Source: CAZTAR01 sp043813895
GTDB taxonomy: Bacteria > Planctomycetota > Phycisphaerae > UBA1845 > UTPLA1
Length of the DNA: 18,203 nt
Reading direction: 5' to 3'
Assembly (NCBI GenBank): GCA_043813895.1
Contig: JBDRKQ010000052.1
Location: forward strand, 1-18,203
The notes under the pieces were generated by a model that saw only the letters and a program-made list of their open reading frames with translations, had not been told where the DNA came from and searched no databases. The position numbers and the translations under genes are program-made. This document shows, one piece after another, positions 13,678 to 18,203 of this stretch. Each line of letters begins with the position of its first letter. The stretch's first letter is position 1.

Positions 13678-14618
13678 GGTTCATTCTCCTGTGGCACCGG
13701 CGTCTCGCCGGCGATGTCGTCTGTCTGTGGCGCCGGCGTCTCGCCGGTGGAGGCATCAGAAGAGGTACGCCCATCCCACACTTCGGGCTCGGTCTGCGGC
13801 CGTGCCGTGGGACCGTGCTCCTCGCCGTCCGCTTCGGGACCGAGCACTGCTTCGCGAAAACCCGGCCGCCATTCGTCGCCCGTGTCGATCGGCTCTGCGG
13901 AGAGGAGCGTAATCAGGATCGGCGCGGTCACACTTGCCTGTGTGATCCGCACGCGCTGCTGCCGCATCAGCTCCAGTAGCGCCAGGAACAGGCCGATCAT
14001 CTCGACCTTGCTCCGGCCGGCAAAGACCTCCTCGAAGCACATCTCTCCCCCCTCGCTCTGCAGCCGGTCCAACACGTCCGCCGCGTGCAGGGCGATCGGC
14101 GTGTCGTCGAAGATGACGTCGTGCGTTGCCTTGCCCGCGCCGATCGAAGACATCAACTGGTTGAAAGCCGCAACAAGATCCCAGATCTGCACTTCTTCCA
14201 GGTCCACCTGCGCGGGGTCGTCGCTGGGCAGTTTGGCGGGCACGTGCGGCCAACGCGCCGCCTGCGTCTGGGCAGCCTCGCCCAGATCCAGCGACGCGTC
14301 CTTGAACTTCTTGTATTCGAGCAACTGCCGCACCAACTCCAGCCGCGGGTCCGACAGGTCGTCCGGCTCGCCGTCCTCGTTCACCGGCCTCGGCAGCAAC
14401 ATCCGGGACTTCATCTCCATCAGCATCGCCGCCATCACGAGGAACTCCCCCGCCGCGTTCGGGTCAATGACCTTCAGCAACTCGACGTGCTCGCAATACT
14501 GCTCCGTAATCGCCGAGATCGGTATGTCGTACAGATCGATCTCGCTGCGACGGATCAGGTAGAGCAACAAGTCCATCGGACCGTTGTAGATGTCTGTTCG
14601 GACCAGGTAGTTCGCCAT
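13674..14618 (-). CDS. scpA: Segregation and condensation protein A, with repeat-encoded C-terminus
   Basis: 314 residues. ScpA/kleisin features: YNGPMDLLLYLIRRSEIDLYDIPISAITEQY (N-terminal, binds the SMC neck), EFLVMAAMLMEMKSRMLLP, the DDLSDPRLELVRQLLEYKKFKDA block, and a C-terminal winged helix (RSKVEMIGLFLALLELMRQQRVRITQ) that contacts the SMC head. With Smc and ScpB it forms bacterial condensin; neither partner is in the window. Beyond residue 260 the tail is low-complexity, and its last 30 residues contain TGETPAPQ and AGETPVPQ, translated from two copies of a dispersed repeat. ATG 14618 fits the family start (MANYLVRTDIYNGP), though no Shine-Dalgarno is visible. First gene of scpA-ridA-mtnA. 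Confidence 0.93.
   Translation of the reverse strand: MANYLVRTDIYNGPMDLLLYLIRRSEIDLYDIPISAITEQYCEHVELLKVIDPNAAGEFLVMAAMLMEMKSRMLLPRPVNEDGEPDDLSDPRLELVRQLLEYKKFKDASLDLGEAAQTQAARWPHVPAKLPSDDPAQVDLEEVQIWDLVAAFNQLMSSIGAGKATHDVIFDDTPIALHAADVLDRLQSEGGEMCFEEVFAGRSKVEMIGLFLALLELMRQQRVRITQASVTAPILITLLSAEPIDTGDEWRPGFREAVLGPEADGEEHGPTARPQTEPEVWDGRTSSDASTGETPAPQTDDIAGETPVPQENEP
13691..13750. repeat. Two direct copies of the GTGGCAC repeat inside scpA
   Basis: Copy 1 at 13691-13714 and copy 2 at 13727-13750 are 24 bp each and match at 22 of 24, with a 36-bp period. Each contains a GGCG-TCTC-GCC hairpin core. The core GGCACCGGCGTCTC is the same as in the left arm of the element at 1909-1931. The period is a multiple of three, so both are read in the same frame and give the near-identical peptides TGETPAPQ and AGETPVPQ at the ScpA C-terminus. 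Confidence 0.8.
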
Positions 14619-14918
14619 GGGCGGTATCGTAACGCAGTAAGCGCCGTGGGGCGAGAGAAGTTGGAAATGTGCAGCCAAACGGCCAAACGGTTGCATTGAT
14701 GCGCGAGCGAAGATTTTCCGCAAGCGTGCTCGCCCGCCTCACACTTGCTCATGCTGCTCCGGAGAATCTGTTCCGGGAATGCCTGCTCACGGGAAGATCG
14801 TCCACAACGTTCAGCCCAAGTCGATCGCCTCCTCTCTTGCATCCACGAGAGTTGCGCCTGGACACCCCTCCTCAGAACCCTCTCCCTCCCAAGGCCTGTC
14901 GCCATTCGCTATTCGACT
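14619..14918. other. 300-bp gap between trpS and scpA
   Basis: No convincing gene, RNA or terminator is seen. The only structured item is the heptad repeat next to the trpS stop (14894-14918). No promoter of the quality found elsewhere in the window could be identified upstream of scpA. Confidence 0.5.
14894..14918. repeat. Degenerate heptad repeat directly after trpS
   Basis: Read on the minus strand after the TGA stop: CGAATAG, CGAATGG, CGACAGG, three 7-bp units. They resemble the units immediately after the thyA stop (GAATGGC, GAATAGG). Short, so called from the similarity to the other loci. Confidence 0.5.
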
Positions 14919-15893
14919 TCACGCATTCGCCACCACAATGCCACACGCCGCGCGGACATCCTCCATCACGGTCTGCGCCACCTCCCTGGCCTTGCGCCCG
15001 GCCGTGGCGAGGACGTCCTCCACGTAGTCCGGATCTTCCACGAGCTCCTCGCGGCGTTCACGCGCGCGGCGGAAGCGTTTCTCGAACAGCTCGGCCACGC
15101 GCGCCTTCACATCGCCGTAGCCGGTGCCGCCCTTGCCGTAGCGCTCGGTCCACGTCTTCAACTCGTCCGGCTGGGCGAACAGGCGCAGCAGGGCGAACAC
15201 GTTGCAGTGCTCGGTATCCTTCGGCTCCTCCACCGGCGTACTGTCCGTCTTGATGCTCATGATCCGCTTCTTCGCGTGCTTTGGCGAGTCGAACAGGTCG
15301 ATCGTGTTCCCGTAGCTCTTGCTCATCTTCTCGCCGTCCAAGCCGGGCACGACGGCCGCTTCGTTCAGCTTCGCCTTCGGGATGACGAACACTTCGCAGT
15401 CGTACATGTTGTGGAAGTACCCCGCCATGTCCGCCGTCATCTCGATGTGCTGGACCTGGTCCTTTCCGACCGGCACGGCGTCGCTGCGATAGATCAGAAT
15501 GTCCGCGGCCTGGAGGATCGGATAGGAGAACAGTCCCATCGACGCCGACAGGCCTCTGGCGACCTTGTCCTTGTAGCTGACGGCGCGATCCAGCAGCCCC
15601 TTGCCCGTGACCGTCGAGAGAATCCACGCCAGCTCCGTCACCTCCGGCACGTCACTTTGACGAAACAGGCACGCCTTGTTCGGGTCAAACCCGAGCGCAA
15701 GGTAGTCCAGCGCGACGTCTTGTGTGAGGTCCGCCAGTCTCGCCGCGTCCTGGATCGTGGTCATGGCGTGGTAGTTGGCGATGAAGATGAAGCACTCGTT
15801 CGCCTCCTGGGCCTCGATGTGTTGCTTCATCGCGCCAAAGTAGTTGCCCAGGTGGAGCTTGCCGGAAGGTTGTACGCCACTGAGGATTCGCAT
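14919..15893 (-). CDS. trpS: Tryptophanyl-tRNA synthetase
   Basis: 324 residues, normal for bacterial TrpRS (class Ic). HIGH-type motif PSGKLHLGN (9-17), KMSKS at 189-193 in GEKMSKSYGN, SMGLFSYPILQAADIL (118-133), VPVGKDQVQHIEMTADMA (140-157), and the typical C-terminal helix-rich anticodon domain. It charges tRNA-Trp in the cytoplasm. ATG 15893 is the only start matching the family N-terminus (MRILSGVQPSG); no clear Shine-Dalgarno precedes it. A promoter is predicted about 90-120 nt upstream. It appears monocistronic: the next minus-strand gene, scpA, lies 300 nt on. Confidence 0.97.
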   Translation of the reverse strand: MRILSGVQPSGKLHLGNYFGAMKQHIEAQEANECFIFIANYHAMTTIQDAARLADLTQDVALDYLALGFDPNKACLFRQSDVPEVTELAWILSTVTGKGLLDRAVSYKDKVARGLSASMGLFSYPILQAADILIYRSDAVPVGKDQVQHIEMTADMAGYFHNMYDCEVFVIPKAKLNEAAVVPGLDGEKMSKSYGNTIDLFDSPKHAKKRIMSIKTDSTPVEEPKDTEHCNVFALLRLFAQPDELKTWTERYGKGGTGYGDVKARVAELFEKRFRRARERREELVEDPDYVEDVLATAGRKAREVAQTVMEDVRAACGIVVANA

Positions 15894-15983
15894 GGTTTTA
15901 CTGCATTCTTCGTAGGTGTATGGGAATTACCGAAGCATATCGTCTGACGATTGAGACTATTCAGTCCCTCCGCGTGTGTCTGT

Positions 15984-16012
15984 AGCCTATCATCCGGGGC
16001 GCAGATTGTCGA
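15984..16012 (-). promoter_or_regulatory. Promoter candidate for trpS
   Basis: Minus strand -35 TCGACA (16012-16007), 17-bp spacer, -10 TAGGCT (15989-15984). The form is close to the tRNA-Gln promoter (TTGACA, TAGACT). Start near 15977 gives a leader of about 84 nt. Confidence 0.45.
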
Positions 16013-16103
16013 ACCAGTTCGCACGCAGGAGGAGCATACGAATACCACACGTGAATCGCGAAAACAAGGTGCAGAAACCGATGCGTAGATCAGTTTGTTG
16101 GTA

Positions 16104-16195
16104 CTGGTACAGTTTGACTGGAGGGTGCCACTGGCAGCTTGCTGCCAGTGCCGGCACGGGCGGTCAAGCCGCCCGTGGCACCCAAACTGTACCAG
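16104..16195. repeat. REPIN-like paired-hairpin element upstream of trpS
   Basis: Outer inverted arms CTGGTACAGTTTG (16104-16116) and CAAACTGTACCAG (16183-16195) enclose GGGTGCCAC / GTGGCACCC heads. Inside are two perfect 9-bp hairpins: CACTGGCAG / CTGCCAGTG (16129-16150, loop 4) and CACGGGCGG / CCGCCCGTG (16155-16177, loop 5). The design equals the element at 7133-7209. With the trpS promoter it accounts for the 353-bp gap 15894-16246; no gene is seen there. Confidence 0.85.
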
Positions 16196-16246
16196 GGCTA
16201 GTTTGTTGACCCTCTCCCCGCCGCGGCAAGATCCTCGACGTCGGCA

Positions 16247-17224
16247 TTACGGAGGGTCCGGAATGAGATCGTCGGGACGGCAATGAAAGCGCCATCCCCG
16301 CTGGCCGAGCCACAACCCGGCGTAGTCGGGATCGGACGGAATGTACTGGCCCGCGAAGCCGACCATCTCGAGCTTGATCGTCTTCGCGCCCCCGGAGGCG
16401 AAGACAACGTTGAACCGCGGCTCGGGCCCGTGCCAGCCATCGAACAGGACGTCTTCCGGATCGGCAGGGTACGCTTGGTCGGTGTGAAAAGCCGCAGTCC
16501 AGAGTAGTGATTCGCAGTACAGGATAGTCTCTTCGGAGAGTGGGATCCTCGATATGGCCCGAAGGTATGGGCTGAACGAGCAGTAATCGATTGGCGTCCC
16601 AAACCCGGGGACGCGTGCCGCGTTCGCGTGGAAGCTGGTCCCGACCGATTCGTAGAACGGCTGCCCCACGAGGTTGTCATCCCATTGAACCCATCCATCA
16701 CACGTACCATACGGCCATCCATTGTCGCCGGGGCAACGAAAGGCCGAATAATCCGTGGACTCTCCGGCGCCGGCGCCCAGGATGTATTGGTTGAGGGGGC
16801 GGGTGGCAGCCGTGCGCGGCCCGTCTGGGCCGTATCGCGTTCCGCCGAACACGTTCGCCGCGCCCGTCGCGCCGCCGTAGTCGTAATAGCCTTCGTCGTG
16901 GTCCGGGTTGACATCGGCGATGGGATGAGCGGCCAGCGGCTGATCGCGCGGATCGCCATTGGCGTAGGCCGCAGAAGCGATGCCCAGATTGCGAAGCAGT
17001 TCCAGGCACTTGGTCCGCTGGCCGGATCGGCGCGCCGTCGCCAAACTCGGCAACAGGATCGCCAGCAGCAGGGAGATGATCGCCAGGACCGTGAGCAATT
17101 CCAGGAGCGTAAACGCGCGATGGATCCTCCGCGCGGCGTTGCCGGTGGGCCGCGTGAGATGTGCCGGTGAGGGGGCCACGGGCGTGATGCTCCATATGTC
17201 AGAGCGCATTATGCGCCAGGCCAT
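16247..17224 (-). CDS. Type IV pilin/pseudopilin-like protein (planctomycete prepilin-type)
   Basis: 325 residues as drawn. The prepilin N-terminus is RAFTLLELLTVLAII (about 36-50), cleavage expected before Phe38, with Glu at mature position 5 and a hydrophobic helix continuing SLLLAILLPSLATAR. Position -1 is Ala instead of the usual Gly. The globular part has scattered Cys and Gly/Asp/Tyr-rich loops. Near the end WHGPEPRFNVVFASGG recalls the H-X9-DG motif of planctomycete pilin-like proteins, but with 11 residues between His and SG instead of nine before DG. Such proteins are processed by a PilD-type peptidase and anchored in the inner membrane. The 37-residue leader is long and no ribosome-binding site is seen, so the true start may be internal (for example ATG 17209). 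No secretion machinery genes are adjacent. Confidence 0.82.
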   Translation of the reverse strand: MAWRIMRSDIWSITPVAPSPAHLTRPTGNAARRIHRAFTLLELLTVLAIISLLLAILLPSLATARRSGQRTKCLELLRNLGIASAAYANGDPRDQPLAAHPIADVNPDHDEGYYDYGGATGAANVFGGTRYGPDGPRTAATRPLNQYILGAGAGESTDYSAFRCPGDNGWPYGTCDGWVQWDDNLVGQPFYESVGTSFHANAARVPGFGTPIDYCSFSPYLRAISRIPLSEETILYCESLLWTAAFHTDQAYPADPEDVLFDGWHGPEPRFNVVFASGGAKTIKLEMVGFAGQYIPSDPDYAGLWLGQRGWRFHCRPDDLIPDPP

Positions 17225-17256
17225 GACGGAACAACAACAAAGAAAGACAGATAAGC

Positions 17257-17285
17257 TTGACCTCTCGGGGGAGTAAGGTGATTAT
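17257..17285 (+). promoter_or_regulatory. Promoter of the plus-strand lipoprotein-like gene
   Basis: Plus strand -35 TTGACC (17257-17262), 17-bp spacer, -10 GATTAT (17280-17285). Start would be near 17292, about 58 nt before ATG 17350. It lies in the 125-bp divergent gap to the pseudopilin gene. Confidence 0.55.
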
Positions 17286-17349
17286 CGGTCGCGTGGTCTG
17301 GCAGCGTTTGCGGGCCATGAAGGCCTCACATCACCAGGAGGAAAACACG

Positions 17350-18203
17350 ATGTGGTACATAGTTATTCGTCTAGTGCTGGTCGGTGGCATGATCGCGACT
17401 TTCTTCTGCTGCTCCTGCCGCTCGGAGAAAGAAGAGCCCAAGAAGGAGCAGCCGGCCGCGTCGCCCACCGACAATGACGCGGGCGCGGAGGCCCCGCCCG
17501 AACCCAAGACCTCCATGGGCATCCCTTCGTCTCCGCAGCAAGGCGAGTCGCCCCTCGAGTACTCAAAACGCTATCTCAAGAGCGCCGACGAATACGTGAA
17601 GATGTGGTCGGAGGCCTCGTATGTCCGTCTGAGCTCGGAGGACGTCTGCCGGTCGTTGATCCGAGGTCTTCCTTTAACGACGCAGGTCACACTGCCTCCT
17701 GACCAACGAAGTGCACTGATCGACGCAATCACCGACATCGTCGCGATGGAGTCGTCGCTGGGTTACGAGGGATACGTGCGATATGCCGGCCGTTGTCGGG
17801 CGAAGCTGAACGACGAGACAATGCAGTTCCTCCGTGAGAGTCAGGAGGCGGCGGTCGGAAGTCCCCTGAGCGACGAAGATGTCTTGAGGCGCGTCTGGGA
17901 CAATCTGATCTTCGAGAACGGCGAGGGGCCCTGGCGCGGGCTATGCCCCAAACACAGCGCGATCCTCGTGCGGGAACTCAAGGGCGAGTACGAGACGTTG
18001 CAGGAAGAGGTCTATCGAGAAGGCAGCCCGTCGACGGGATACTCGTACTCTTCCTTGAAGCACGAGTATCCCCGGACCGCGGAGGCCCAACTCGTCGAGG
18101 ACGGCAGCATGACCATCGCCACGGTTCGGCTCCTGCTTCAGGGTCGCGATCCCGACACCTTCGCCCCGACCCTGCTGCGGTTTCGGTGGGAGCCGACCCT
18201 GAA
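17350..18203 (+). CDS. Secreted, lipoprotein-like protein of unknown function (partial, runs off window)
   Basis: The frame is open from ATG 17350 to the window end (284 codons, no stop), the only plus-strand gene. AGGAGG lies about 9 nt before the ATG. The N-terminus MWYIVIRLVLVGGMIATFFC with Cys20, Cys21 and Cys23 looks like a lipoprotein or membrane-anchor signal, without a strict lipobox. Residues about 24-65 are a charged, Pro/Ala/Glu-rich linker (KEEPKKEQPAASPTDNDAG). The rest is soluble and mostly helical, for example EYSKRYLKSADEYVKMWSEA, and later RRVWDNLIFENGEGPWRGL and YETLQEEVYREG. I recognise no family. Codon use fits the neighbours. It is divergent from the pseudopilin gene. An envelope-located role is an inference from the N-terminus only. 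Confidence 0.82.
   Translation, partial: MWYIVIRLVLVGGMIATFFCCSCRSEKEEPKKEQPAASPTDNDAGAEAPPEPKTSMGIPSSPQQGESPLEYSKRYLKSADEYVKMWSEASYVRLSSEDVCRSLIRGLPLTTQVTLPPDQRSALIDAITDIVAMESSLGYEGYVRYAGRCRAKLNDETMQFLRESQEAAVGSPLSDEDVLRRVWDNLIFENGEGPWRGLCPKHSAILVRELKGEYETLQEEVYREGSPSTGYSYSSLKHEYPRTAEAQLVEDGSMTIATVRLLLQGRDPDTFAPTLLRFRWEPTL

Noticed and set aside
13297..15947. Other long plus-strand frames (13297-14562 and 14745-15947)
   Set aside because: Antisense shadows of ridA/scpA and trpS; the translations lack family motifs and ribosome-binding sites.
15894..15983. T-box or other aminoacylation-sensing riboswitch before trpS
   Set aside because: No specifier loop, T-box consensus or terminator/antiterminator pair is visible in the short leader.
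1..18203. CRISPR array, defence island, transposase or biosynthetic cluster
   Set aside because: No regularly spaced direct repeats with unique spacers, and no nuclease, transposase, integrase or pathway genes were found; genes are mostly housekeeping.

Overview
The window (about 60% or more GC by eye) looks like a chromosomal segment of a Planctomycetota member, probably class Phycisphaerae. This is an inference from four things: a pseudopilin of the 'prepilin N-terminal / H-X9-DG' type that is abundant in that phylum, small secreted Gly-tailed proteins, degenerate lipoboxes, and GTGGCAC/'GETPVPQ' dispersed repeats. Nothing in it looks like a plasmid, phage or CRISPR locus. All recognised genes lie on the minus strand except one partial gene at the right end. 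The long plus-strand frames elsewhere are shadows caused by high-GC codon bias.

Region 1 (1-6059, minus) is a housekeeping cluster, read right to left: tRNA-Gln(UUG), glmU-type uridylyltransferase lacking its acetyltransferase domain, prs, rplY (bL25/CTC), pth, rpsF, ssb, rpsR, rplI, dnaB (cut by the window edge). It joins cell-wall nucleotide-sugar synthesis, PRPP supply, ribosome proteins, peptidyl-tRNA recycling and replication proteins. A strong sigma70-like promoter (6303-6331) lies about 240 nt upstream of the tRNA.

Region 2 (6515-8184) is a thyA-dfr pair for dTMP synthesis and folate recycling, with its own promoter. The DHFR carries an in-frame, repeat-derived insertion. A paired-hairpin repeat separates the two genes.

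Region 3 (8238-10780) is an ABC ATPase plus multispanning permease pair. Region 4 (10844-11894) holds two small, probably paralogous secreted/lipoprotein-like genes that both end in a Gly5-Asn tail. Region 5 (12033-14618) is scpA-ridA-mtnA, tightly packed (ATGA overlap, then a 5-nt gap). Region 6 (14894-16195) is trpS with a promoter, bounded by repeats. Region 7 (16247-18203) is a pseudopilin gene divergent from a partial lipoprotein-like gene.

The most unusual content is two families of short dispersed repeats: REPIN-like paired hairpins with GTGGCAC arms (four loci), and degenerate 7-bp tandem repeats (three loci). Each family occurs in intergenic gaps and also inside a conserved gene (the ScpA C-terminus and a DHFR surface loop), where it is translated. 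No complete new system such as a defence island or biosynthetic cluster is visible.
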